This document shows, in pieces, positions 47,124-56,005 of a stretch of DNA of 64,000 bases; positions within the stretch are counted from its first letter, which is position 1, and each line of letters opens with the position of its first letter. The notes under the pieces were generated by a model. That model made no database searches, had not been told where the DNA came from, and saw only the letters and a list, made by a program, of their open reading frames with translations. Both the position numbers and the translations under genes were made by a program. Origin of the DNA: Cronobacter sakazakii (lineage in GTDB: Bacteria > Pseudomonadota > Gammaproteobacteria > Enterobacterales > Enterobacteriaceae); NCBI RefSeq assembly GCF_000982825.1, contig NZ_CP011047.1, forward strand, positions 1,674,001 to 1,738,000. Direction: 5' to 3'.

Positions 47124-49016
47124 ATGACCCAATCCTATAATGCCGATGCCATTGAGGTGCTCACCGGGCTTGAGCCGGTGCGCCGCCGTCCGGGGATGTA
47201 TACCGACACCTCCCGTCCCAACCATCTGGGCCAGGAAGTTATTGATAACAGCGTCGATGAAGCGCTGGCGGGGCATGCCAGACGCGTCGACGTGATCCTT
47301 CACGCCGACCAGTCGCTGGAAGTTATCGACGACGGGCGCGGCATGCCGGTGGATATTCACCCGGAAGAGGGCGTTCCCGCCGTGGAGCTGATCCTCTGCC
47401 GCCTGCACGCGGGCGGTAAATTCTCGAACAAAAACTACCAGTTCTCCGGCGGCCTGCACGGTGTTGGGATCTCGGTCGTTAACGCCCTGTCAAAACGTGT
47501 CGAAGTGAACGTGAAACGCGACGGGCAGATCTACAACATCGCCTTTGAAAACGGCGAAAAGGTCAAAGAGCTGAGCGTGGTCGGCACCTGCCCGAAACGC
47601 CAGACGGGCACCAGCGTCCACTTCTGGCCGGATGAGAAATTCTTCGACAGCCCGCGTTTTTCCGTCTCCCGCCTGACGCACCTGCTGAAAGCGAAAGCGG
47701 TGCTCTGCCCGGGCGTTGAAATCAACTTTAAAGATCAGGTGAATAACACTGAACAGCGCTGGTGCTATCAGGATGGTCTTAACGACTATCTCTCCGAGGC
47801 GGTAAACGGGCTGATTACGCTGCCGGAAAAACCGTTTATCGGTAACTTCTCCGGCGAGACGGAAGCCGTAGACTGGGCGCTGTTATGGCTGCCGGAAGGC
47901 GGCGAGCTGCTGACCGAAAGCTACGTCAACCTGATCCCGACCATGCAGGGCGGCACCCACGTCAACGGCCTGCGCCAGGGCCTGCTGGACGCCATGCGTG
48001 AGTTTTGCGAATACCGTAATATCCTGCCGCGCGGCGTGAAGCTCTCGGCGGAAGATATCTGGGAGCGCTGCGCTTATGTTCTGTCGGTGAAAATGCAGGA
48101 CCCGCAATTCGCCGGCCAGACCAAAGAGCGTCTCTCCTCGCGTCAGTGCGCGGCGTTTGTCTCGGGCGTGGTGAAAGACGCCTTCAGCCTGTGGCTGAAC
48201 CAGAACGTCCAGGCGGCGGAACAGCTCGCCGAGCTCGCCATCGCCAGCGCCCAGCGCCGACTGCGCGCCGCCAAAAAAGTGGTGCGTAAAAAGCTCACCA
48301 GCGGCCCGGCGCTGCCCGGCAAGCTTGCCGATTGCACCGCACAGGATCTCAACCGCACGGAACTCTTCCTAGTGGAAGGGGATTCCGCAGGCGGCTCCGC
48401 CAAACAGGCGCGCGATCGCGAATACCAGGCGATCATGCCGCTTAAGGGTAAGATCCTGAACACCTGGGAAGTGTCGTCGGATGAAGTGCTGGCCTCGCAG
48501 GAGGTGCATGATATCTCTGTTGCGATCGGCATCGATCCGGATAGCGACGATCTCAGCCAGCTGCGTTACGGCAAGATCTGTATCCTCGCGGATGCGGACT
48601 CTGACGGTCTGCACATCGCCACGCTGCTGTGTGCCCTGTTTGTGAAACACTTCCGCGCGCTGGTGAAAGGCGGCCATGTCTACGTCGCCATGCCGCCGCT
48701 TTATCGTATCGATCTCGGTAAAGAGGTTTACTACGCGCTGGACGAAGAAGAAAAAGCGGGCGTGCTGGAACAGCTCAAGCGTAAAAAGGGCAAGCCGAAC
48801 GTCCAGCGCTTTAAAGGTCTCGGCGAGATGAACCCGATGCAGCTGCGCGAAACGACGCTCGACCCGAATACCCGCCGCCTGGTGCAGCTCACCATCAGCG
48901 ATGACGACGACGCGCGCACGCTGGCGGTGATGGATATGCTGCTCGCCAAAAAACGCTCTGAAGACAGACGTAACTGGCTTCAGGAGAAAGGCGATATGGC
49001 AGATATCGAAGTCTGA
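47124..49016 (+). CDS. parE: ParE, topoisomerase IV subunit B
   Basis: 630 residues, as in E. coli. The ATPase subunit of topoisomerase IV, which decatenates daughter chromosomes together with ParC (encoded at 52711). GHKL ATPase motifs: VIDNSVDEALAGH and DDGRGMPVDIHPEEG. The TOPRIM motif is FLVEGDSAGGSAKQARDRE (~412-430). Confidence 0.98.
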   Translation: MTQSYNADAIEVLTGLEPVRRRPGMYTDTSRPNHLGQEVIDNSVDEALAGHARRVDVILHADQSLEVIDDGRGMPVDIHPEEGVPAVELILCRLHAGGKFSNKNYQFSGGLHGVGISVVNALSKRVEVNVKRDGQIYNIAFENGEKVKELSVVGTCPKRQTGTSVHFWPDEKFFDSPRFSVSRLTHLLKAKAVLCPGVEINFKDQVNNTEQRWCYQDGLNDYLSEAVNGLITLPEKPFIGNFSGETEAVDWALLWLPEGGELLTESYVNLIPTMQGGTHVNGLRQGLLDAMREFCEYRNILPRGVKLSAEDIWERCAYVLSVKMQDPQFAGQTKERLSSRQCAAFVSGVVKDAFSLWLNQNVQAAEQLAELAIASAQRRLRAAKKVVRKKLTSGPALPGKLADCTAQDLNRTELFLVEGDSAGGSAKQARDREYQAIMPLKGKILNTWEVSSDEVLASQEVHDISVAIGIDPDSDDLSQLRYGKICILADADSDGLHIATLLCALFVKHFRALVKGGHVYVAMPPLYRIDLGKEVYYALDEEEKAGVLEQLKRKKGKPNVQRFKGLGEMNPMQLRETTLDPNTRRLVQLTISDDDDARTLAVMDMLLAKKRSEDRRNWLQEKGDMADIEV

Positions 49017-49046
49017 TAACGCCCGTTTTGTAACAACACTCCTTTC

Positions 49047-49075
49047 AGCGGCGCCTTTTGGCGCCGCTGCTGTTT
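49047..49075 (+). terminator. Terminator after parE
   Basis: AGCGGCGCC, loop TTTT, GGCGCCGCT, followed by GCTGTTT. The stem is strong and the T-run short; 31 bp after the parE stop. Confidence 0.75.
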
Positions 49076-49256
49076 CCCTGATGTAACTCCTTACTTTTAT
49101 GGCGGATTGCGTTTTACCGCTTCGTTTGCGATCCCGATCAAACACGCCAGCTTTCATCCGTCGTACTCAACAGGACACGATTCGCCTGCATCTCTTGTTG
49201 ACGCTTTTGGCTGAAAAACACTGCACCGATTATGCGTCGCATTAGCAAGGCACAGG

Positions 49257-49292
49257 CTATCGAATCCGTAGATTAATTCAGGTAGGACTTAT
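49257..49292 (+). promoter_or_regulatory. Candidate OxyR site and katG promoter region
   Basis: The block CTATCGAATCCGTAGATTAA followed by TTCAGGTAGG closely follows the E. coli katG OxyR/promoter region as I recall it (CTATCGCATCCGTGGATTAA, then TTCAAT). It includes CTAT and GTAG half-sites of the OxyR ATAGnTnnnanCTAT type. It lies 48-83 bp before the katG ATG. Based on memory only. Confidence 0.45.
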
Positions 49293-49339
49293 CAAAAAGC
49301 GGGGCTATCGTAGCCTGAAAATGGAAAACGGAGCGAGAC

Positions 49340-51520
49340 ATGAGCACGCCATCTGATCAACACAATACGTTATCTGCCGGGAAATGCCCTTTCCATCAGG
49401 GCAACAGCAACCAGACCGCGGGCGGTGGCACGTCCAGCCGTGACTGGTGGCCGAATCAACTGCGCGTGGAGCTGCTGGCCCAGCACTCAAACCGCACCAA
49501 CCCTTTGGGGGAAGATTTCAACTACCGTAAAGCGTTCAGCGAGCTGGATTACGCGGCGCTGAAAGCCGATCTGAAAGCCCTGTTAACCGATTCCCAACCG
49601 TGGTGGCCTGCCGACTGGGGCAGCTATACCGGGCTTTTCATCCGCATGGCGTGGCACAGCGCGGGTACCTACCGCTCCGCTGACGGGCGCGGCGGCGCGG
49701 GCCGCGGGCAGCAGCGTTTTGCGCCGCTCAACTCCTGGCCGGATAACGTGAGCCTTGATAAAGCGCGCCGTCTGCTGTGGCCAGTGAAACAGAAATATGG
49801 CCAGAAAATCTCCTGGGCCGACCTGTTTATCCTCGCCGGTAACGTGGCGCTGGAAAACTCCGGGTTCCGTACCTTTGGTTTCGGTGCCGGGCGTGAAGAC
49901 GTCTGGGAGCCGGATATGGACGTGAACTGGGGCGATGAGAAAAACTGGCTTGAGCATCGTCACCCGGAATCGCTGGCGCAGGCGCCGCTCGGCGCGACCG
50001 AAATGGGCCTTATCTATGTTAACCCGGAAGGGCCGAACCACAGCGGCGACCCGGCTTCCGCCGCCCCCGCCATTCGTGCGACCTTCGGCAACATGGGCAT
50101 GAACGATGAAGAGACCGTGGCGCTGATCGCAGGCGGCCATACGCTCGGCAAAACCCACGGTGCGGCAGCAGCGAATCACGTCGGCGTCGATCCGGAAGCC
50201 GCGCCTATTGAAGCGCAGGGGCTCGGCTGGCACAGCAGCTTTGGCAGCGGCGCGGGGGCGGATGCCATCACTTCCGGCCTGGAAGTGACCTGGACCCAGA
50301 CGCCAACACAGTGGAGCAACTACTTCTTCGAGAATCTGTTCAAATATGAATGGGTGCAGACCCGCAGCCCGGCAGGCGCCATCCAGTTTGAAGCGGTCGA
50401 TGCGCCGGAGATCATTCCTGACCCGTTCGATCCGTCGAAAAAACGTAAGCCGACGATGCTGGTGACCGATCTGACGCTGCGTTTCGACCCGGAGTTCGAG
50501 AAGATCTCACGCCGTTTCCTTAACGATCCGCAGGCATTCAACGAAGCGTTCGCCCGCGCCTGGTACAAGCTGACGCACCGCGATATGGGGCCGAAAGCGC
50601 GCTATATCGGCCCGGAAGTGCCGAAAGAAGATCTGATCTGGCAGGACCCGTTACCGGCGGCGATTTATCAGCCGACGCAGGCAGATATCGACAGCCTGAA
50701 AGCGGAGATTGCCAGCGCCGGTTTATCGGTAAGCGAACTGGTCTCCGTCGCCTGGGCGTCGGCTTCGACCTTCCGCGGCGGTGATAAACGCGGCGGTGCC
50801 AACGGCGCGCGTCTGGCGCTCGCCCCACAGCGCGACTGGGAAGTAAACGCCTCTGCCGCCCGTGCGCTGGCGACGCTTGAAGCTATCCAGCGTACCGCGA
50901 ATAAAGCATCGCTCGCTGACATCATCGTGCTGGCGGGCGTAGTGGGCGTTGAGCTGGCGGCGAAAGCCGCAGGCGTTGAGATTACCGTGCCGTTCGCGCC
51001 GGGCCGCGTTGATGCACGCCAGGAGCAGACCGATGTGGCACTGTTTGAATTCCTGAAACCGAAAGCTGACGGCTTCCGTAACTATCGCGGCGTGCGCAGC
51101 AGCACCCCGACCGAGTCGCTGCTTATCGATAAAGCGCAGCAGCTGACGCTGACCGCGCCGGAACTGACCGTACTGGTGGGCGGGATGCGTGCCCTTGGCG
51201 CGAACTACGACGCCAGCGCGCACGGCGTGTTCACAGACCGCGTGGGCGTGCTCAGCACCGATTTCTTCGTGAATCTGCTGGATATGCGTTACGAGTGGAA
51301 AGCGACTGACGCGACCGCTGAAGTGTTTGAAGGGCGCGACCGCGAGAGCGGCGAAGTGAAATACACGGCGACCCGCGCGGATCTGGTATTTGGCTCGAAC
51401 GCGATTCTGCGTTCTTTCGCGGAGGTCTATGCGAGCCAGGACGCGCACGAGAAGTTCGTGAAGGATTTCGTCGCGGCCTGGACCAAAGTCATGAACCTGG
51501 ACCGCTTCGATATTCAATAA
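49340..51520 (+). CDS. katG: KatG, bifunctional catalase-peroxidase
   Basis: 726 residues (E. coli 726). A haem enzyme destroying hydrogen peroxide. The distal site RMAWHSAGTYRSADGRGGAG (~95-114) carries the Arg-Trp-His triad, with the Trp of the Met-Tyr-Trp adduct. The proximal haem-ligand segment is ALIAGGHTLGKTHGAA (~258-273). A second, non-haem peroxidase-like half follows. In E. coli katG is elsewhere; here it sits between parE and ygiN with its own leader and terminator, so it has moved. Confidence 0.97.
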   Translation: MSTPSDQHNTLSAGKCPFHQGNSNQTAGGGTSSRDWWPNQLRVELLAQHSNRTNPLGEDFNYRKAFSELDYAALKADLKALLTDSQPWWPADWGSYTGLFIRMAWHSAGTYRSADGRGGAGRGQQRFAPLNSWPDNVSLDKARRLLWPVKQKYGQKISWADLFILAGNVALENSGFRTFGFGAGREDVWEPDMDVNWGDEKNWLEHRHPESLAQAPLGATEMGLIYVNPEGPNHSGDPASAAPAIRATFGNMGMNDEETVALIAGGHTLGKTHGAAAANHVGVDPEAAPIEAQGLGWHSSFGSGAGADAITSGLEVTWTQTPTQWSNYFFENLFKYEWVQTRSPAGAIQFEAVDAPEIIPDPFDPSKKRKPTMLVTDLTLRFDPEFEKISRRFLNDPQAFNEAFARAWYKLTHRDMGPKARYIGPEVPKEDLIWQDPLPAAIYQPTQADIDSLKAEIASAGLSVSELVSVAWASASTFRGGDKRGGANGARLALAPQRDWEVNASAARALATLEAIQRTANKASLADIIVLAGVVGVELAAKAAGVEITVPFAPGRVDARQEQTDVALFEFLKPKADGFRNYRGVRSSTPTESLLIDKAQQLTLTAPELTVLVGGMRALGANYDASAHGVFTDRVGVLSTDFFVNLLDMRYEWKATDATAEVFEGRDRESGEVKYTATRADLVFGSNAILRSFAEVYASQDAHEKFVKDFVAAWTKVMNLDRFDIQ

Positions 51521-51537
51521 GCGTGATGCGATAAACA

Positions 51538-51568
51538 AAAAAGGCGATGAATATTCATCGCCTTTTTT
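51538..51568 (+). terminator. Bidirectional terminator between katG and ygiN
   Basis: A 24-base palindrome AAGGCGATGAAT / ATTCATCGCCTT flanked by A-run and T-run (AAAAAA ... TTTTTT), so it should terminate both convergent genes. Confidence 0.92.
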
Positions 51569-51583
51569 ATTCGCATTTAAACG

Positions 51584-51898
51584 TCAGACGCCGCTTTCCA
51601 GAATGCGAATGGTGGTGTCCAGCACATCGCCTTTCACCGCGTCACGAAAGCCCAGCATATGCGGCGTTTCCAGGTGCGCTTTTAAGTGTTCTGCGCTCGC
51701 CCACTGTTCCACCATCACGATGGAATCCGGCGCGCTGGTCTGAAAATCAAGGCCGGTGGCGCTGTCCACCATCGGCGCGTAGCCGTGGCAGCCTGCTTCC
51801 GCGAGCACAACGGGAATGATCTTCTTGAACTCTTCCAGCACCGCCTGACGGTGATGCGCGCCAGGACGGGTACGAATTTCTGCTATTACTGTCAGCAT
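51584..51898 (-). CDS. ygiN: YgiN, quinol monooxygenase (ABM fold)
   Basis: 104 residues from the ATG with AAGGAG upstream, MLTVIAEIRTRPGAHHRQAV; same length as E. coli YgiN. It oxidises menadiol to menadione in vitro and works with MdaB in a quinone redox cycle. The frame is open 24 codons further but those lie before the ribosome site. Confidence 0.94.
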   Translation of the reverse strand: MLTVIAEIRTRPGAHHRQAVLEEFKKIIPVVLAEAGCHGYAPMVDSATGLDFQTSAPDSIVMVEQWASAEHLKAHLETPHMLGFRDAVKGDVLDTTIRILESGV

Positions 51899-51929
51899 GG
51901 TTAACTCCTTTTGTAAAACCGTCAGACAG

Positions 51930-52511
51930 TTAAGCAAAAATTTTCGCCAGATGCTCGCGATATTCTGCAATGTAGCGCGGCACGTCCGGCATTTTAATCA
52001 CGTCGTTGGCGATAAACGTCGGCAGCGCGGTCAGGCCAATAAACTCATTCGCCTTGTGGAACGGCAGGTACACGCCATCCACGCCCACGCCGTGGAAGAA
52101 CTGATCTTTCTCGGTGAACGCTTCCAGCGGCGCGTTCCAGGTGAGCGACAGCATATATTTTTTGCCCTGCAGCAGGCCGCCGGAGCCATACTTTTTCGAG
52201 GCGTCAGAGCGGGTGCGGCCATCGCTGGCGTACAGCGAGCCGTGGCCTTCGGTAAAGACATCGTCGATATACTTTTTCACGGTCCAGGGCGCGCCCATCC
52301 ACCAGCCCGGCATCTGGTAAATAATGACGTCAGCCCAGAGGTAATTCTGCACCTCTTCTTTGACGTCATACTCGCTGTCTGCGCGGGTGACTTTAACATC
52401 ATGTCCAACGTCGCGCAGGTAGCTCTCCGCGACCTCAGTCAGGGTGTCGTTAAGCTGGCCACTGGAATGCGCGAACTGTTTCGCGCCGTTAATGATAAGT
52501 ACATTGTTCAT
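51930..52511 (-). CDS. mdaB: MdaB, NADPH:quinone reductase
   Basis: 193 residues beginning MNNVLIINGAKQFAHSSGQL, as in E. coli. A flavodoxin-fold FAD enzyme that reduces quinones by two electrons. The conserved WQMPGWWMGAPW-type segment appears as YQMPGWWMGAPWTVKKYIDD. GGAC precedes the chosen ATG at 52509-52511. Likely one transcript with ygiN (31-bp gap). Confidence 0.95.
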   Translation of the reverse strand: MNNVLIINGAKQFAHSSGQLNDTLTEVAESYLRDVGHDVKVTRADSEYDVKEEVQNYLWADVIIYQMPGWWMGAPWTVKKYIDDVFTEGHGSLYASDGRTRSDASKKYGSGGLLQGKKYMLSLTWNAPLEAFTEKDQFFHGVGVDGVYLPFHKANEFIGLTALPTFIANDVIKMPDVPRYIAEYREHLAKIFA

Positions 52512-52710
52512 TATTTGTCCTCTAATTATCGCGTTTGTCATTAATTTTACCCCATCGGGCGAGACGGTAATATTGGCAAAACGCGCAAAGACATTTGCGA
52601 AATGAGCAATAATGAACCCTGCTGTGACTCGGCGTCGCAGATAAGGTACTATCGCGGCAATATTGCCGTTTCCCCCGTGTACGGCTGGCTTGTCTGAGGA
52701 ATAACGAGTA

Positions 52711-54981
52711 ATGAGTGATTTGACTCATGATGGTGCAGAGCGCCTGGCGCTGCATGAATTCACTGAAAACGCCTATCTCAACTATTCCATGTACGTCATC
52801 ATGGACCGCGCGCTGCCGTTTATCGGTGACGGGCTTAAGCCTGTTCAGCGCCGCATCGTCTATGCCATGTCGGAACTGGGGTTGAATGCCAGCGCCAAAT
52901 TCAAAAAATCCGCCCGTACCGTGGGCGACGTGCTGGGTAAATATCACCCGCACGGCGACAGCGCCTGTTATGAAGCGATGGTGCTGATGGCGCAGCCGTT
53001 CTCGTACCGCTACCCGCTGGTGGACGGGCAGGGGAACTGGGGCGCGCCGGACGATCCGAAATCCTTCGCGGCGATGCGTTATACCGAATCGCGCCTGTCT
53101 AAATACGCCGAAGTGCTGCTGGGCGAGCTGGGCCAGGGCACCGTGGATTATGTGCCGAACTTCGACGGGACGCTGAACGAGCCGAAAATGCTGCCGGCGC
53201 GCCTGCCGAACATTCTGCTGAACGGCACCACGGGCATCGCGGTGGGTATGGCGACGGATATTCCGCCGCACAACCTGCGCGAAGTCGCCAAAGCGGCCGT
53301 GAGCCTTATCGACAGCCCGAAAACCACGCTTGATGAGCTGCTGGATATCGTGCAGGGGCCGGATTACCCGACCGAAGCGGAAATCATCACTTCCCGCGCT
53401 GAAATCCGCAAAATCTATCAAAGCGGCCGCGGCTCGGTGCGCATGCGCGCCGTGTGGAAGAAAGAAGACGGCGCGGTGGTGATCTCCGCGCTGCCGCATC
53501 AGGTCTCCGGTGCCCGCGTGCTGGAGCAGATCGCAAGCCAGATGCGCGCCAAAAAGCTGCCGATGGTCGACGATTTGCGTGATGAATCGGATCACGAAAA
53601 CCCGACGCGTCTGGTTATTGTGCCGCGCTCCAACCGCGTGGATATGGATCAGGTGATGAATCACCTGTTCGCCACTACCGATCTGGAAAAAAGCTACCGC
53701 ATCAACCTCAACATGATTGGTCTCGATGGCCGTCCGGCGGTGAAAAACCTGCTGGAGATCCTCACCGAATGGCTGGCGTTCCGCCGCGATACGGTGCGCC
53801 GTCGTCTGAACTATCGTCTGGAGAAAGTGCTCAAGCGCCTGCATATCCTTGAAGGTTTGCTGGTGGCGTTTCTCAATATCGATGAAGTGATTGAGATTAT
53901 CCGCAGCGAAGACGAGCCGAAGCCGGTGCTGATGAGCCGTTTCGGCATCAGCGAGACGCAGGCGGAAGCGATTCTCGAACTGAAACTGCGCCATCTCGCC
54001 AAACTGGAAGAGATGAAGATCCGCGGCGAGCAGAGCGATCTGGAGAAAGAGCGCGATCAGATCCAGGGCATTCTCGCCTCCGAGCGCAAAATGAATACGC
54101 TGCTGAAAAAAGAGATCCAGGCGGATGCCGACGCGTACGGCGACGATCGCCGTTCGCCGCTGCATGAGCGCGAAGAAGCGAAAGCGATGAGCGAGCACGA
54201 CATGCTGCCGTCCGAGCCGGTGACTATCGTGCTTTCTCAGATGGGCTGGGTGCGCAGCGCCAAAGGTCATGATATCGACGCCAAAGCCCTGAGCTACAAA
54301 GCGGGCGACGGCTGGCTCTCGTCAGTCAAAGGCAAGAGCAACCAGCCGGTGGTGTTTATCGACTCCACGGGTCGCAGTTACGCGCTGGATCCGGTATCGC
54401 TGCCGTCGGCGCGCGGCCAGGGCGAGCCGATTACCGGCAAACTGACGCTGCCGCCGGGCGCGGTGGTGGAACATATGCTGATGACCGGCGAGGAGCAAAA
54501 ACTCCTGATGGCGTCCGACGCTGGTTACGGTTTTGTCTGCACCTTCAACGATCTGATTGCGCGCAACCGCGCCGGTAAGGCGCTGATTACGCTGCCGGAA
54601 AACGCGCATGTGCTGAAGCCGCTGGAAATTGAGCATGACGACGACATGCTGCTCGCCATCACGGCGGCAGGACGTATGCTGATGTTCCCGGTGGCGGATC
54701 TGCCGCAGCTTTCCAAAGGCAAGGGCAACAAAATTATCTCCATTCCTTCCGCCGATGCGGCGAAGGGCGACGATAAGCTGGCGTATCTCACCATCCTGCC
54801 GCCGCAGAGCACCGTGACGCTGCATGTCGGCAAGCGCAAAATCAAGCTGCGCCCGGAAGAGCTGCAAAAAGTGCATGGCGAACGCGGTCGTCGCGGCACG
54901 CTGATGCGCGGCCTGCAACGCATCGACAGCGTCGAAGTGGATTCGCCGTCGCGCCCGAAAGCTGACGACAGCGAGGCGTAA
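52711..54981 (+). CDS. parC: ParC, topoisomerase IV subunit A
   Basis: 756 residues (E. coli 752). The DNA breakage-reunion subunit. The catalytic Tyr lies in the RYTESRLSKYAE segment (~116-127). The quinolone-resistance region reads KYHPHGDSACYEAMV, so Ser80 and Glu84 are wild type. Six-bladed pinwheel C-terminal domain repeats follow. The four extra residues are at the Asp/Ser-rich C-terminus (KADDSEA). Confidence 0.98.
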   Translation: MSDLTHDGAERLALHEFTENAYLNYSMYVIMDRALPFIGDGLKPVQRRIVYAMSELGLNASAKFKKSARTVGDVLGKYHPHGDSACYEAMVLMAQPFSYRYPLVDGQGNWGAPDDPKSFAAMRYTESRLSKYAEVLLGELGQGTVDYVPNFDGTLNEPKMLPARLPNILLNGTTGIAVGMATDIPPHNLREVAKAAVSLIDSPKTTLDELLDIVQGPDYPTEAEIITSRAEIRKIYQSGRGSVRMRAVWKKEDGAVVISALPHQVSGARVLEQIASQMRAKKLPMVDDLRDESDHENPTRLVIVPRSNRVDMDQVMNHLFATTDLEKSYRINLNMIGLDGRPAVKNLLEILTEWLAFRRDTVRRRLNYRLEKVLKRLHILEGLLVAFLNIDEVIEIIRSEDEPKPVLMSRFGISETQAEAILELKLRHLAKLEEMKIRGEQSDLEKERDQIQGILASERKMNTLLKKEIQADADAYGDDRRSPLHEREEAKAMSEHDMLPSEPVTIVLSQMGWVRSAKGHDIDAKALSYKAGDGWLSSVKGKSNQPVVFIDSTGRSYALDPVSLPSARGQGEPITGKLTLPPGAVVEHMLMTGEEQKLLMASDAGYGFVCTFNDLIARNRAGKALITLPENAHVLKPLEIEHDDDMLLAITAAGRMLMFPVADLPQLSKGKGNKIISIPSADAAKGDDKLAYLTILPPQSTVTLHVGKRKIKLRPEELQKVHGERGRRGTLMRGLQRIDSVEVDSPSRPKADDSEA

Positions 54982-55220
54982 CCCCCCGAAATAGTGGCAA
55001 ACGCATCGCCGCCACGCTTTCTGTGATTACTGGCAGGAAGCGCGGCGGCCTCGCTTGCGTAATTTTCCCGCCCACGCCATTGTTTGTTAGCGCGTGACGC
55101 ATAAAAATAAGTGTTTGAGTCTGCTCAACATCATGAGCCGCCAGGGATGCCTGACCGTGAGCGGTGTGTTTTCCGTTAAAGCCGTTATACTGGTCCGCGG
55201 CTGCGGCTTCAGAGGTAGTT

Positions 55221-55958
55221 ATGTTATCGATCGTTCGAATAATTATTGTGGTTCTCTACAGCATTGTGGTCTGTATTCTGGGTAGCATCTGGTGTCTGTT
55301 CAGCCCGCGCAGTCCGCGCCACGTGGCGACCTTCGGCCATATGTTCGGACGCCTTTCCAGGGTGTTCGGTCTGAAGGTGGAACTGCGCAAACCGCAGGGC
55401 GCTGAAAACTACGGCAACGCGATTTACATCGCCAACCACCAGAACAACTACGACATGGTGACGGCGTCGAATATCGTTCAGCCGCCGACCGTGACCGTCG
55501 GCAAAAAAAGCCTGGTCTGGATCCCTTTCTTCGGCCAGCTCTACTGGCTGACCGGCAACCTGTTAATCGACCGTAACAACCGCAGCAAGGCGCACGGCAC
55601 CATCGCTGAAGTGGTGAACCAGTTCCGCAAGCGCGATATTTCCATCTGGATGTTCCCGGAAGGCACCCGCAGCCGCGGGCGCGGCCTGATGCCGTTTAAA
55701 ACCGGCGCGTTTCATGCCGCCATTGCCGCAGGCGTGCCGATTATTCCGGTCTGCGTTTCCAATACCCATGGTAAAATCAAGCTCAACCGTTGGAATAACG
55801 GTCTGGTCATCGTCGAAATGTTACCGCCTGTCGACACCCAGGGTTGGGGAAAAGAACAGGTACGGGAACTTGCCGCCCACTGCCGCCAGCTGATGGAAGA
55901 GAAAATCGCCCAGTTGGATAACGAAGTAGCCGAGCGCGAAGCCGCTGGCAAGATCTGA
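55221..55958 (+). CDS. plsC: PlsC, 1-acyl-sn-glycerol-3-phosphate acyltransferase
   Basis: 245 residues, as in E. coli. It makes phosphatidic acid from lysophosphatidic acid at the inner membrane. N-terminal hydrophobic anchor (IVRIIIVVLYSIVVCILGSI). Acyltransferase motif I NHQNNYD (HX4D) at ~73-79 and motif III FPEGTRSRGRG (~141-151). The upstream frame is open for 19 more codons, which are not conserved. Confidence 0.97.
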   Translation: MLSIVRIIIVVLYSIVVCILGSIWCLFSPRSPRHVATFGHMFGRLSRVFGLKVELRKPQGAENYGNAIYIANHQNNYDMVTASNIVQPPTVTVGKKSLVWIPFFGQLYWLTGNLLIDRNNRSKAHGTIAEVVNQFRKRDISIWMFPEGTRSRGRGLMPFKTGAFHAAIAAGVPIIPVCVSNTHGKIKLNRWNNGLVIVEMLPPVDTQGWGKEQVRELAAHCRQLMEEKIAQLDNEVAEREAAGKI

Positions 55959-56005
55959 GACTGACGGGCAGACCGTCATTCATTACCCGTTTTCATGGAG
56001 CACTT

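Noticed and set aside
52522..54270. A 582-codon frame antisense to parC, and similar long antisense frames inside btsT, crt genes and rpoD
   Set aside because: Arg/His/Gln-rich composition typical of GC-rich shadow frames; the opposite strand encodes well-known proteins.
52711..54981. Fluoroquinolone-resistance substitutions in parC or parE
   Set aside because: The ParC GDSACYE segment keeps Ser80 and Glu84; nothing abnormal was seen in ParE.
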